Assembly (NCBI RefSeq): GCF_041260155.1
Contig: NC_091929.1
Coordinates: forward strand, 26,412,080 to 26,476,079
Origin: Ptychodera flava
Lineage: Eukaryota; Hemichordata; Enteropneusta; Ptychoderidae
Direction of reading: 5' to 3'
Length of the DNA stretch: 64,000 nucleotides
A program made the translations under genes and the position numbers. Under the pieces are notes generated by a model that saw only the letters and a program-made list of their open reading frames with translations, did no database searches and had not been told where the DNA came from. Shown in pieces: positions 23,801-37,235 of this stretch (positions within the stretch are counted from its first letter, which is position 1; every line of letters begins with the position of its first letter).

Positions 23801-24942
23801 ATGACATCACTAATACAAAGTAAACTGATTATAAGTTATACATTAGTGTGAGGGGTCATCCAGCCCAACGGGCTCACAAGTCACTATAAAACAGAATTAA
23901 GTGTTAACACTCTATGGAGAAAAAGAAAAGTTTCCGATTTTCGAAAAACTAAGACACGGAATTTTTTCCCTACACCAAAAGCTTTAAAATGAGTCCAGAC
24001 AAGCGGTAGACCGAAAAAGAATTGTGAAAGTTTGAGGGTCCGAATATCTTAATCAAGTCACTTTCCAAAATTTCGGAGTAGGTCTTCAGAAAAAACTGTT
24101 GTTGTGGTTTCTTGTTTGTTTTTAGGGGGTTGTGTTTTTATTCACTTTTTTCACTTCCAAACCTATGTTGACCAGATTATATCAAGAAACATGCGTCTGG
24201 TACAACAATAAAATATGGGAATAAGGACATTTTTGGTTGCTTACCCAGCTGTTGGTCTTCTTGTTAGCTGCAAGGACCCCGACCATACCAGTAACGATGA
24301 ACTGAAAGTAGCGGCAAAATTTTTCAGAATGCCATAAAGAAAGTGTGACAGACGGAACACGGATAAAAATGATAAATAATAAAAGTTTTATCTTTGTCTT
24401 TAGGGGTGTTTTGGGTTACGCAAAGTGGTGTCTTAATCATAAAAAAAAGAATCCACGATTCACGAAAATATGGATACTACTGACGTAGCTTTGATATTCG
24501 ATTCCACGTCATTTCTCGCGCTACATGAAACATCATGAGATCTTGGGCTGACTGTTGTGTTTGCTGGCCTGGCTTCGAAGTGGAGAACACACGACGCATT
24601 GAACAAAGTTTTGACAAATGTAATACTTTAGTTTACATGGAGACATCAAGGAGGGCTTGATTTCCTGCATGGCGAGTAAACGTTATACGCAATTAGTGAC
24701 ACGATAAGTCACGCGGAAACTTTTTATGAGGGGAGTATTTACATCCTCAACTAGAAGTAGATACTCACCACAGCCCCACACCAAATTGGTGCTGCTATGA
24801 ATGATCCTTTGCCATGCAGCCCCTGAATAGCTATCCCAAATACCGCACAGAGGAAGCCAAGCACCATCTGCATGGCGCCAAGGACGCCCACTGCGCGATG
24901 TGAGAAGTCACTCCTAGCTCCATTTGCTGCCTGTTGCTCCAT
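20877..24942 (-). CDS. MS4A/CD20-like four-transmembrane protein, copy B (complete, 6 exons)
   Basis: Exons on the minus strand are 24769-24942, 24245-24301, 22803-22979, 21991-22116, 21430-21547 and 20877-21037. All have GT donors and AG acceptors, junction phases are 0,0,0,0,1, and the total is 813 nt (270 codons plus stop). The start is the ATG at 24940-24942, giving MEQQAANGARSDFSHRAV. Four hydrophobic segments lie at about residues 21-40, 49-72, 78-108 and 139-165. The first half (LGAMQMVLGFLCAVFGIA, then IWCGAV joined to FIVTGMVGVLAA) has the look of the CD20-like family (MS4A/TMEM176). A Cys cluster after TM4 (CCSAICC) is a likely palmitoylation site. The cytosolic tail is Pro/Gln-rich with two PPxY motifs (PPPY near residue 217, PPAY at the C-terminus). 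By family it would be a plasma-membrane or endosomal four-pass protein; ligand and partners are unknown. The exon structure is direct; the family assignment is by sequence feel only. Confidence 0.85.
23049..24051. mobile_element. foldback element in intron 2, copy B
   Basis: Orthologous to 5214-6614. The left terminal arm is kept (gtagaatgtgcctcgggga at 23049). The right arm ends near gggtccgaatatctt at 24051, so the last ~20 bases are lost. Confidence 0.55.
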
Positions 24943-25456
24943 CAAGTAGGTGACTTATATCTGTACAGTACACTAAGGTATCGCTGTCGGTGTCAACACT
25001 CTCCAAGCGTCCTAAAAATGAACGCAAAAGTCAACTTGAGGCATTAAAGTGTTCTTGTCAAAAAACCAAAGCTGCGAGAGAAAGTGGAGTAATTTGAACA
25101 GGTATTAGCCTTAACAGATACAGCTCTTAGAAAACTTACAAAAGATTTGCCATTTTTAACTGACCAATTTTTCTGCGAGCATTCACAAACTTATTTTGGG
25201 TGAATAATAGGTTAACGTTTTACTTGCTCTTAAGTTTGCTAAATGAAATTGATTTCTTGTGAATTTTGCCGTTGTAAAATGAACACAAGATTCAGATATT
25301 TTTGCTGTGATCGCCATGGTAAAGATAAAAGTGTTGACCTTTGAAGAAAAAACATTTCAGTTTGGATCAAAAAGTCATGAAAGTCAACGTTCGTGACTGC
25401 CGTTCATTTACCTTAATGCAATGTGTTTTGTTGAACTCTGCGTGTCTGTCTGCGCA

Positions 25457-25502
25457 AGTATGTATGTATGTATGTATGTATGTATGTATGTATGTATGTA
25501 TG

Positions 25503-25534
<32 letters not shown>

Positions 25535-25584
25535 CATGCATGGAGGCATGTATGTATGCATCTATCTATCTATCTATCTATCTT

Positions 25585-25640
<56 letters not shown>
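25457..25640. repeat. (GTAT)n and (CTAT)n microsatellites, copy B
   Basis: Orthologous to the array at 8719-8875, longer and with a different internal break (gcatgcatggaggc). Confidence 0.95.
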
Positions 25641-26625
25641 CGCATATATTTATTTATGTACCTGTAAATCTATAAATCTATGTATGTATCTACATGTATA
25701 TACCTATGGGTGTGGGAAATGACCTGAATCGATTTGTTGAAACAATGGTAAATATATTTAGAGAGGAGGACGATTGCTATTTTATATCTGGTAGATGTTC
25801 AAATTCGCTCTCCCGCAGACCATTTCCCCTTTACCCACTTTCTCACTAGGAAAACTCCAATTCTTCACTTTACCAGATGTCTATTGTCCCGGTCACCTCG
25901 GCAATACCCCGTCATTGAGTTGTCTCTGCTCTGTGCCGTCTGGGGGCCTTCCTTGAGCGTTGTACATTAAGCAAAAGAATACAGTTTTCAAGACCGTCCC
26001 GTCCTTTTACAGTCCGCTGATACGTGAAAAATATTCCGCCCTCCAAAACAATCTTCTGAAGCCGATTTTTTTTCGGGAAAATTATGTTAGCTGACCTTAA
26101 ACTTGCACTCCTCTGGTTTTAAGTGACGCGGTGATAATATGTTGTTCAGAATACAAATTTTCGCTTGATTAAGATTTAAAATATATGAAATATCGTGTAA
26201 CGCTCATACTAAAATCGGGAGGTAAATTTGATTAATATCCCTCAGCTCAGTAAGTTTCCCATGCTTGGCGTGTCTCTGTTTGTGCTATATCTATTGTCTG
26301 CGTATTTTTTATGACTGTAAGGGCTAAGGTTATAGTTTTGCGTTCATTCTGTGGTTCGGAGGATCTACCAGTCTCTGATAATTTTCAGTGTAAGCTCATA
26401 GTTTTTAAGTTCAAATTGACTTGAGGAATCAGCGCTCCCATTTTACGCCGAAGCAGTAAGCAGTCACCTTTTCGGGGAGTTCGTGACTTAAAATACGTTG
26501 TACGAAGTAACGCTGAACGAGCTTTGAGCATTATATGCATCTATCGGTATAGAACATACTTCGTCACCTTGTTTTAGCCCAATAGAAAAGTGGCACAAAT
26601 TTTGATATTTCTCTGATTAAGCAGA

Positions 26626-26967
26626 TTATTCATAGCTATATTCTTCACAATAATCATTAGAATGTTTGAAGCAATCAATGACGGCGACACACTTGCATCG
26701 CGACAGACTTACAAACATAATAAAACTCGCACTGCACAACATGGCGACCATAACTGCGTCATAACTACGCTTCAGTAATTGCGCTTCATTCGTCAAGTCT
26801 GCATTGAAAACACTCAATTCAAATAAGTCTCTTCTTTACCTTGTAGACACGTTGGTAAAACGGCACCCTTCCCACCCAAGTGCGATGCGTCGATTAGCCA
26901 AGTAGTACGAAGTCAATCACCAAACGATAAAAACGATACTCACCTCACGCATCGCTTTCGTGCTCAT
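26626..26967 (-). CDS. small one-TM protein candidate, copy B
   Basis: Duplicate of 9840-10181. The frame ending at 26626 encodes a TM segment (VMVAMLCSASFIMFVSL) and the same SRCKC motif, with conservative changes from copy A (D to N or E, I to M, L to V). The short ATG exon with gtgagt donor is at 26944-26967 (MSTKAMRE). In this copy an acceptor-like tttcaatgcag falls inside the frame near 26807, which copy A lacks. The surrounding 600 bases look more alike between copies than neighbouring non-coding sequence. Function unknown. Confidence 0.4.
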
Positions 26968-27239
26968 AAGGTCACGCCAGGTCAAAGAACCGTCAGTGGA
27001 GGGAATATGTTACAAACAGCGCAATAAAGGAAATAAAGTCTGCATCTTCTTCCTTGTTTTAACGGATCTTTTCCCCGGGATCAGTCGTTTGGGTATTTTC
27101 ATTTTATTCAAAATAGAAGCATTGTATTTTATTCTCCGTGATATGAAAATATAATAATCACAATGGACCTTCAACTTTTTGGGTCCAGTTTTGAAGATTT
27201 GGTCACTTGAAAGAGAAGAACTGTAACTTCTTACTTAAT

Positions 27240-27957
27240 AGTCGCGCCAGCGGCTTACTGACTACGCATGCGCTTATTCATAATATACTGTGCGAGTAAC
27301 CGGAAGTGTACCCTTCTTTCATGGGCGCCGCCATGTTTTTTTTTTGAGTACTCGTAAATAAACAAAAACGAAACAAATAACTATTATATAACATGCCTTT
27401 TATAAAATATACCTCTTTTATTAGCCAGTAAATGTTATTATGCACCTTGTCGCTGATACAAAATATCGTTAATATAGATAAAGGGAGAAAACTGTCGTGC
27501 ATATGAACGGGGGCATACGCAAAGAATGCTGGGATTGAATTATAGAAGAGCGCCCCCTGTGTCAATAATTAGATTCAAAAATTGCCAGTTTTTAGACGGA
27601 ACGCTATAGTTTTCAGCTTGCAAGTGGAAGGTGGGCAGTGCGGTTACCATTGCAATGATAATGATTGCATAATACGTCCCTTGTTTATAGCAATAGGCTG
27701 TTATCATTGTAAAAATTGCCAATTTTTGTCCAAAATTTTTACACGCTACAGAAAATCTATACATACCTGCCCTGCTGCAGGGTTTGACGTCGTGTACGTA
27801 CGTGAACTGCTTTCATCAGAGGGAAACTGGGCATAGTTGTCATATAAACGTTTATGAAGTAACAATTACAGTTTATCATGAATCAATACAAATAACATTG
27901 CCAATCTTTAATAACCCCTGGCGCGACACCAAGGGCTGAGCCCTATATAATATTATT
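27240..27957. mobile_element. 718 bp insertion in copy B
   Basis: Copy A is continuous here (cttacttaaaatttcatgat). Copy B has extra sequence containing gtcgcgccag (27241-27250) and its inverse ctggcgcgac (27918-27927) near the ends, so it may be a small inverted-repeat transposon. No transposase. Confidence 0.5.
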
Positions 27958-28914
27958 TCATGATATCGATATCAGACAAATACAATTCATTCTTCTAAAC
28001 AAAGTACGTTAAATGGTCTTGTATGCACATTTCTAATACATTTCATTGCAATTTCGACACACATGGCCACGTTGCTTGAGGCACGGTTACTCTACCCCAA
28101 CGTTGAAGAGAGAAACCGTGCGTGAGGTTAAAGCTATGCCACTAGGGTAAGAAAACAGTAAGGCGTCTCTTAAGTCTCTTAAAGTGTACTTGTCCTGAAA
28201 ATTAATTTACTCAAATCTTGACAAAGGGGCACTTTTAAATTCATACTAATTCGTGGTATTGCCTACCATAAATTTCGGGAATAAGTCTTGACCTACTTTT
28301 GGTTGACCTTATTACTTTAGTGCATAAGTGATTTCGAACTAACAAGTAAGGCATGGTGATTGATTTTTTATTAGACATGGATAAGTGTGGGAATCAACGT
28401 TTGTTCTCAATGCATTTCGAGATCACCTTTGTCAACTTTCACCTCATTAAGTATGTGAATATGTAATTCTAGGCTAACCAATGGAGCTGCAGGGTTTGCA
28501 TTTGTCGAACATTGGGCACTTGGTGAGCAAAATTTATTCCATCATTTTTAGACGACCTTTTACCTACTTTAAACCATTACATATGCACATGCCTAATTTC
28601 AGGCTCTTCGATAGGATTACAGATTTTCTTTGTTTGACAAGGAATAGCTAAGAACCAAAATTTGCTCCCAGAATTTGGGATGACCTTTGACCTACTTTAA
28701 CGTCACGGATTATGCTTATATCTAATACTATTTTATCGGCCATGGGCAACTATAGTACAAAACATATTACCAATTTTTTAATGGCCATGCACCTATAGCT
28801 ACTGTTGCATACATCAGTGTGTAAAACACTGTAGACCAGTATTTAATGACATGGAATATACTATGAGGCTATTCATTCTTAGCCTGTGATGCAATATGGA
28901 GGCATTTTCAATTA

Positions 28915-29688
28915 TGCAGGCAGTATACCCAACTGTGAAGGGGGTTATTGCTATGATATTATATCAACTTGCGTGTCTTTGTTGTCTTACTTGGGTATTT
29001 TCATCACTCTAAGCCCAAAATGCAGAAAACGGACGTCTGAGAGATCGAACGTCGGAAATTCTGCGCCCGAGACCGAGCATTTATAAGTTGGGCTTACGTA
29101 CACGCACACAGTATCCTATGATAAATACGCATTACGTTCATATCGACATTGTATTTTATTCGCATGCAACACGAACACTCTATATCAAAAAATACCTGCT
29201 GCAGTCACACAGAAAATGGGTCAGGAGTTCAAATCAAAAGAAAAACGTAACAATTTTTTTCGTAAATTAACATAACAACAATAGTCCTGGCTTTTTTTAG
29301 CATGCTAATACGGGTATACGGTATAAGTCGACCGTCGCGACATTCAGAGGTGGCACAGTGAAGTTACAGGATCTATTTTTGATGGATAATTTGGACGTTA
29401 ATTTTACCAGAAAACAAGCAGTTTTGAAACAATCCAGACTTGAGATGACTGCAACAGTGATGAACAGTTGTGCAGAGTGTGTTCCCCGATGCAGGGAGAG
29501 CTGGACGCTGACACTGAATGCACGTATGCATAAATATTAAAATATATGAAGTCATACATGCATCAATGCATGCACTCACGAACACACACACACATGCGTA
29601 CATACATACATGCATACATACATAGAGAGAAGAAACTTGGTTGAAACACTACAACAAACGTATCTACTATACCTCGAATTCAATGTTA
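28915..29688. other. repeat fragment and unassigned sequence
   Basis: 28937-29030 resembles 59606-59720 (ttattgctat.atattacatcaactt...gggtattttcatcact). A short CA/CATA-rich run is near 29585-29625. No gene supported. Confidence 0.4.
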
Positions 29689-30750
29689 GGGACCGTTCAG
29701 TTTTTACGGCCTGGGGGGCGGCAAAATCTTGTCGCTGGTGTTCAAAAAAATATAGACCCCCTGCATTTTTCGTGAAAAGAGATGACCCCCCCCTTTGTCA
29801 GACAAAAAAATTGATTCCCCCCTCCCCCGCTGAAAAATAACAAAAACCCATATGTCAAATTTACACGCACGGTTTTGAACTCCAGTATGCGGCGCACTTT
29901 ATTCGTGCAGCAGAGATGCCAGCGTACAAACTTCTCAGCCACATCCATGCAAAAGTCTGTTAATTAGGACGACTGTAAGGCAATTTTTATTTTCATTTCC
30001 ATAGACCACTTATGTCCATGGACATTGTATAAAGTAAACTTTATTGGAGTAGTTCGCCAAAGGCAGCCCTCCGGTTAAGAGGGTCATGTGCCATTACGTA
30101 AAGTCAACTTTATTCTAGTGGGCCACCAATGGTAAAGAGGGTCGATCATGGCCATTGCATAAAGTAAACTGTACTGGCCAGGGCCGCTGAAGGCGTCCGG
30201 CCGTTAAGATGGTCATTGGCTATTACATAAAGTCAATTCATTGTAGTGGGCCCACCGGTAAAGAGGGTCGATCATGGCCATTGCATGAAGTAAACCTTAT
30301 TGGGGTGGGCCACCAAAGGCGTTCGCCTGTTAAGAGGGTCATGGGTAATACAAGAGGGTCATGGGCTATTACATAAAGTCAATTTATTGTAGTGGGCCGC
30401 TGAAGGTGGCCCACTGGTAAAGAGGGTCGATCATGGCCGTTGCAAGAAGTAAACCTAATTGGAGTGGGCTGCCCAAAGGCGTCTACCTGTTAAGAGGGTC
30501 ATGGGTAATACATAAAATCAATTTATTGTAGTGGGCCTCCAAAGGCGGTAAAGAGGGTCAATCATGGCCATGGCATAAAGTGAACATTATTGTAGGTATT
30601 ATGTTTTTGAAAATGTGGTGACCCCTCCTTTTCTACCAGTGAAAAAGCGATGACCCCCCCCCCCTTGCAGATTCCGAAATTACGATGACCCCCCCCCCCC
30701 CCGGATTTTGCCACCCCCCCCCCCACGGCCCATAAAAACTGAACGGTCCC
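29689..30750. mobile_element. PIF/Harbinger-like MITE, copy 1
   Basis: Terminal inverted repeats begin GGGACCGTTCAGTTTTTACG, flanked by TTA on both sides (3 bp target duplication). The interior is poly-C/G tracts plus several ~60-70 bp units (gagggtcgatcatggccatt..., gggtcatgggctattac...). TTA/TAA targets and a G-rich terminus fit PIF/Harbinger. No transposase is present. Confidence 0.8.
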
Positions 30751-31312
30751 TTAGAGCTATACATAAATACATATATACATACACATGATACATACATAAA
30801 TATGATAGTTGTTTTTCAGATCAATATCTGTACAAAGTTTCATGGACTTTGTAGCAGTAACTCTGGATTTACAGTGCTTCTATATGCAAATTGTGTAAAA
30901 TTTGCATTAGTAAATTTGTTTAATTGCTGTGATGGGGTTGTAATGTAGAGCGCCCTCTTGGGGCCATCTCTGAATTGTTCCCAGCCAGGTTCCCAGCATG
31001 CTTCTTTTTCTTCCCGCCTTTACCTTTTTGCATTTCTTCCCCCTTTTGTTTTCCCTCCCTCTTTTCCTTTTTTCCCCTTCCTCTCTCTCTCTCTCTCTCT
31101 CTCTTCCCCCATTGTCTTTTTGTTAATCAGTATTTCTGCCTTTGCCCCCTATTTGGGTGCTTTGTTACTGAATTAAGTGTTTGGATTTCCAATAAAGCAC
31201 CTCTGAAGTTTTGCCAAACATGATGTGTCGTGTTCTTTATTCTTTGCAATTAGATGTTGATTGACATGGCTGCTGAATGCCTCATAAGACAATTACTTGT
31301 CTGTATTATAGA
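30751..31312. other. no gene; pyrimidine-rich stretch
   Basis: Contains a (CT)n run (31081-31103) in a C/T-rich tract and an aataaagca motif near 31190, possibly the 3' end of another retroelement. Confidence 0.35.
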
Positions 31313-32132
31313 TATGCCTGCATTGTTTGGCAAGGTGGTCTTACAGAAAAGAACAGATCAGCTATTGAAAAGGTCAAAAAGAGGGCTCTACCAGTTATTT
31401 ATCCATGTCTGTCTTACACATTAGGGGAAGACTGCATTAACCTGCATGGTATCTGAAACCAGAGTCCTTTCCTGACCAACTCGGGTGACAAACAGAAGAC
31501 TTTTAATCCCCCAAGGTGTGAATGTTCCATTGTTATGTTTATCTAATCCAGCTGGTGCTATTGTAGTGCCATTGTAGGAAAGGCAGGTCTGTGAAATTGA
31601 TCCTCGAGACGAAGTAGGGTATTCCTAAGTTAAAGGAGCTTTCCCGTAATGAGGGAATCGCTTTCATTGTTGAAGCTTGAAACGCTTGAAATTAGATGTC
31701 AGAAAATGTGTAAAAAATTTGCCAGTGAAATCTTAAAACCGGATCATAAGCTTAATTATCATATTCCCTCTACATCATGTCATGCGTATACAACGAGGAA
31801 TAAAAAGATTAATTTTAAAACCCGTACAAGACGTAAAGAATTTAGTCCAGAGGTTTACAGCATGAGATTGCTCCAGAGTTCATGAATTCCTTCTCCGACG
31901 TCAGCTGTGATTGTGGTGTTATTTTCTATCAGTTTATTTTACCGTCTGTCTCTCTGTGGACTTTTTAAAGTTTATATCAATCTTTTATCTGGAGTATTTA
32001 AAGTTTTTTTTTATTTTTATATAGATTTTTAAACAAAACTGTGTTGTACATTTTGACGTTTTTTTATATATTGTACACTCATTCTATTTGACCTTTGGAT
32101 CACGAATTGAGTATGAAATAAACCATAATAAT
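31313..32132 (+). pseudogene. CR1/Jockey-like LINE 3' end
   Basis: The frame at 31313 reads YACIVWQGGLTEKNRSAIEK then VKKRALPVIYPCLSYT, the usual end of a non-LTR reverse transcriptase ORF. It is followed by stops, then a displaced frame at 31649-31885 (MRESLSLLKLETLEIRCQKM..., ending FSPEVYSMRLLQSS). A 3' UTR follows, finishing near ataaaccataataataata. A 5'-truncated, decayed copy. Confidence 0.65.
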
Positions 32133-34638
32133 AATATCTGTATTATATTTCACTAAATTTGGTACAGTAGTTTCATAACTATATCAGCAATTACCAAAGT
32201 TCATTAAATATGCAAATTTGAAAATAATAGTGATTATGTGCCTCATGCCATCTTATATTTGAGATAATTTATATGGTAAGTTTGACACTATGGCCACTAT
32301 ACTTTGCATAGATAACTATGTAATGGCAAAATAAATCGATCCGATATCAAGTTGCACTGAAATCCAAAGACCAATTTTCCAAATTCAATAACTGTAGATG
32401 GCATTACTACGTGATATTACAATTTGGCTGTAAATACTGCACAGACAGGTATAAATTTCTTAAACAACAAATTTTAATTAATAACTAATGGCCATACATG
32501 TTGCTAGTGTAGGTTCGAGCCCAGTCAGTTCCAATTAAATAAACACATTACACACTCTGCTGACAAAGTGTACAGCCAAACAGAGTAGCAGAACACAAAA
32601 ATTCAAATAATGAATAGAGAAAAAATACAGTCAATGACAAAAGATGTTGATCAGAACCGGTACACATTAGATCTGCAACCTAAAAGCTTCTTTTCCACAC
32701 AGATCGACAGTATTGTTTCTATTCAATATACCAATCAACAGTCATTATTGGTAGTGTATTGTGTATTGATAAACTCTCATGCATAAGTTCAAGATGACAT
32801 CTAGTCTTGGTGACCCAGACTCTGTGCTGGAGGCGCTACACTTCCGCCTTGGGAAGTCTTTCGAAATCGCTATTCAACTACAAAACATAGGGTACGGGGG
32901 CACTGACGTCCATTATACTTCCTCAGCGTTTTATTTGACAAGAATGTGACGTCAAAAATGTTTGGACATAAGTGAGAGTTTCTTAAAGTGGTTTGTTTCT
33001 GTTCCAATATATATGTACCTTACAGGCCATAAATGTGATTTTCTGGAGCTGGAATATGTAAATTGAAGTGTGGAATCTACCAGTAAGCATCAGCATCCTT
33101 TGATATGTGTGAAAGTGAATTAAGACATGGCACTCAACGGCGTGAAAAATATCTAAAATGGAAAATGGCGAACTTTTATGATGCAAAAGGGTAGAAAAAT
33201 TTGGCAACAAATTATTGTACCACAATGGACAATTGGCTCATCTAACCAAATTACTTGCCCCACCTGGACTGCGGGTAGATGTACACATATCAAAATTGGT
33301 GTTTAACTTCATTATTGGCATTGATCACAAAAGTATCTATTGTCCATCACATGGAAAATAAATTTTGGGCCATTGAATAAAAAAGATTGCTTGGTGCCTA
33401 CCATGGACGCCTATATACACAGTTTACATGTACTTGTCCCCGACTCCCCATTTACCCTCTACTTTGTTATTTTCTCCCTCTCGATTTCATGTGTTATTGT
33501 TAGTTAATTTTCAAATCGAGTTAATAATCAACCAATTATTATATATCTGGAGTGCATACTTATCTACAATACATGTTCACTGGAAAAAATATTATTCAAA
33601 TGTGTGGGGAGACTGTAAGTCAACAGTGCATCTTAAGTTTACCCCTCTTCAAGTGTGTATTGGCAAAAACCAAATTTAATTTTGAGTTATTTAACGCAAG
33701 AAACAACATACAATATGGTGAAAATTCGAAAATTCTGCGGAAATATAGGTTACAATAGTGAAATAAACACACAAAATTACTTAAAGTGACAGTGCTGAAA
33801 TGCATACTCCGATCATGTATGATCATGCCATGTCGGACAGGTGCCGCTAACTAAGCTGTTCACGCAAAAGATGTTCATGCGAAAGGTGTTCATGCGCAGT
33901 TTTTCAGCGGGCGGGTATATTTCAAGACTAATCAGCAAGCGGGGAGAAAAAAATCAATATTTCCTGTCGGCCGGGAAATTTCATTTATTTCAGTTGGTGG
34001 GGAGAAAATTTTTGTCGATTGTTACCGAAAAATATGTAGTAGGAGGGGAATGCTGTGGTTGATAGACCTTGCAGGGAGATAAGCCCCTTACTTTAAAGAG
34101 GGGAGCAATGTTCCACGGGAATATGTATACCTGGTGGGCAATGGGGAATTTCAGTATGGGGAGAGGGCAGTGGGGGGGGGATGGAGAGTGGGCAGACCAT
34201 AGATACTGGAGGGTAGTGGTCATAAAAATTCAGTGGGAGGGGATTTCTTCCATATAAGTCAGTGGGAGGGCAGTTGCGAACAGCTCTACTTTCTCCTCAA
34301 AATTTTAGGTCAAGGTAAAAAATAGTAGAATCAATATATCAGCCTTCAAAACATGTCTGTGATAATTTTGCGAAATCGATGAAATTTGCCAGTTGGCAGT
34401 ACCTAGTCGGATCATACCATGAATCCACGATTGGTTGTCTCAGAGTCTGACATGCAGCTACTGCCTACATAAATCAATCAAAATATAAGCATACATTCTT
34501 TTCAATGATCAGAGTCAACAATGACGTCAAAATCAACACACATTGACAAAATTACCTACATTAAAGGATGGCAAATTCAAAAGTTATCGCTGTGTTGAAA
34601 TCACGGCATATCCTCAACAGCGAAACAATGCTAACTAG
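32133..34638. other. no supported gene
   Basis: AT-rich; a degenerate tRNA B-box (aggttcgagccc) near 32510 hints at a SINE remnant. G-rich low-complexity sequence at 34080-34270. Short frames look like chance. Confidence 0.35.
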
Positions 34639-34771
34639 TTACTTGTACATGCGCAAACTAAACGTGGCCTCACTCTGGCCCAGCTCATCTCTGACCTACT
34701 ACGGCAGTGGATTGCCTTCCCTGATAGAACTGACAGATCTGCCACTGAAGAAATGGATTTGCTGGTACCGG
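34639..34771 (+). CDS. possible internal exon
   Basis: Branch-point-like ctaac and AG at 34638 precede a 133-base open segment ending in a consensus donor (CCGG|gtgagt). It reads GLTLAQLISDLLRQWIAFPD then RTDRSATEEMDLL, an amphipathic protein-like stretch. No partner exon found and no family recognised. Confidence 0.3.
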
Positions 34772-37235
34772 GTGAGTAGGGTCTACAGGGCTACTAAAAA
34801 TCCACTAAAAGTGCAGTAAAATGGATAGAAGTATTAATTAAAAATAAAACAAGGCATGCATCAACACAATATGAACATTTCTGACGACATTTCAAACACC
34901 CACACCAAACATCAAAAATGATAAAATTAGTGGTTTTTTGAAGACAAATTGAAAATACTGATTTTCGCAAGAAAGCTAGAAAGTTACTTTAAAATGATTC
35001 AATCAAAAAAAAACAAAAGAGCGTTTGAGATATTTGCCCAAGTATTGGCCATCCAACCAATTTCAAAAAAAATTTACTGAAGGGTTTCTGACATGACTCT
35101 GTCCAAGGCATACGGTACATTGTATATGGCATACACCAGGCCATCACAATGGTTCGTTGGATTGCGGACAGTAAGTGAGGCTACCCACAATTCACATTGA
35201 TTTGTACACTCAGACATTGTTTGCTACAGGCTTCTTCAATTTTATAAGTTTCTGAACAATTTGAAACTTAGAATTTCAGGATTATTTGTTAATAATATGT
35301 TTCAAAATGATTACTTATGTTTAAAAAACAAGGGTAAATTGAATGAGAGGACGATGTTTGAATGTGCTAAAAACTGTACACTTGTCAAGGCAAAGTTATC
35401 AGCACCTAAGATGGTCTCATCATACCTGTCAGACAAGCAAATTTCCTTTGTCACAAACATCAAAAAATATCAGTACCCTTTCTTTTGTCCACAAAGATGC
35501 AACTTATTCCCTTAGTTTCCTTGAAACTATTGTTTATAGCTGTCAAAAATCAAGTTTGACAAAATTACAAAATTGCCATCTCCTCCGCGGAAAAGGGGTT
35601 GATCTAGTCTTCTCATTCTTCACAATGGGAAATCAGAAATTATGATTATTAAAACTATGTTGTCAGAATTTTGAAATATGGACTGAGTTGTTCTGTGTAT
35701 AGAAAAAATTTGCTTCAAGTTCAGTGAGTCATCTCTATGTGCACGGATCATGGAGAATTGTGGGTAGCCTCACTGTACTTACTGTGGACCGTTAGTCCAA
35801 AGAACTAACAAAAGAAATGCATCAGACAGTGCATAACTCATGATGGATCATTAAACAGCACAATGATTTTGTTATTGGCCTGTAAGCACATAATGACTTT
35901 TTTGTGTGTAAGAAGACTGATTATATGCAGATACCAGATTCAATCTGTAGACTTGGCCAGAAAAGAAAAGTGTTCCAATTGTCAAAATTGGTGGGCACAT
36001 TTCCTAACTACTACAGCTTCAAACTTTACATCTGTTGGATTTTAACAAGAAAATAATTTTTTACTAGTAAATTCTAAGTGGATGCTGCAAGTGAATACAC
36101 AAATATATGTCTAAGTGCCTAAATTTGATCATGGAGCTAGAACAAGAAGAAGCAATGACGCCTATTGTCTCAACTGTAAAGCACGATCGTCCCCGCATGT
36201 TTGCTTAACATACACCAAGCACCTGTACAGGTTAACTCTCAGTGAAGGACCCGTGCGATGGCGATTTAAAATGCCAATTCCAGCATAGAACAGTATAGAA
36301 CAGATCGAAGATGCATTACTAGTGTTGAACAGACTGATTTTCAGAGATAGCCGAACAGCTCATCTTTTTTTGCAGTCTTTTGCCGGAATTTTGCAAAAAT
36401 CATATACTTTAAACCGTACAAAACAAAGAAATGTAATTAAAACCTTTGAAGTGCTCCTCTGTGAGAGTTCTGGCATGGGTTCTGTGCAATCTGACCCCAT
36501 ATCACTTGCTGTAAATGAGCATCACTACACGTGTGTAGTCCCCTCATGCAAGATATGCGCATTTTCGAAAAAATATAATCATTGAGACTTTGGAAACCTA
36601 GAATTAACCCTTTGAGTGCCTTCATAAATTGTAACCCAGACAATTTTTACAGATTTTTTCCAAAGTTTTGATCAAGAACTGTAGCCAATAAAAAGTGATA
36701 TCCATCCAGGGCAAACCTTTCCAAAAAAGTTACAAAAAACTTCATAAAAATTAGTAAAATTTTGAACCAAACTTTTGGCGGGAAAAATTACAGCACTCAA
36801 AGGGTTAAATCTCTGTAAACATGCGAGGACAATTGTTGAGTTCAACAATCACTGTCAACACAGTAAAACAAATAGCAAGCTTATCACTCTTATCAACATG
36901 AGAGATTAATTGGCTTAAAATACACTGTTGCTCCTCTTTCTAGCTCCATGATTATCGACCTTATCAATTACTAAAGATTGAAACATCAACTTCTTTGGCA
37001 GTAATATGGCTTAATCCATAACATACATATATCTCTGAAGACTTGGAAGCAAAAGCCCAAAACGATCCAGCTAATGGGGCTTTATCTTCAATTGGTTATC
37101 TCTCCATTAAATTTAGACAAATCAGCCAACAAAGCATTGTCATTGGAGACCGAAAAGCATCGCACCAAAAATGCATTTTATAGGTCTTATAAGTAGTGAC
37201 TTCTGTGTGACAGCTAATTGCTGAAAACATCGAAA
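34772..37235. other. no supported gene
   Basis: Unassigned AT-rich sequence downstream of the recombinase-like gene. Frames at 35261-35645 and 36322-36585 lack splice or family support. Confidence 0.3.

Larger units (their letters stand above)
21142..28914. repeat. segmental duplication, copy B
   Basis: Partner of 1641-15545 in direct orientation. It carries exons 1-5 of the complete MS4A-like gene, the one-TM frame at 26626-26817, and a private insertion at about 27240-27957. It is the empty-site allele for the LTR element of copy A: the A sequence ctatacgac/caaacat corresponds here to ctatagtacaaaacat near 28750. Confidence 0.85.

Noticed and set aside
30958..31223. Phe/Ser/Pro-rich frames
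   Set aside because: Produced by a pyrimidine-rich tract.
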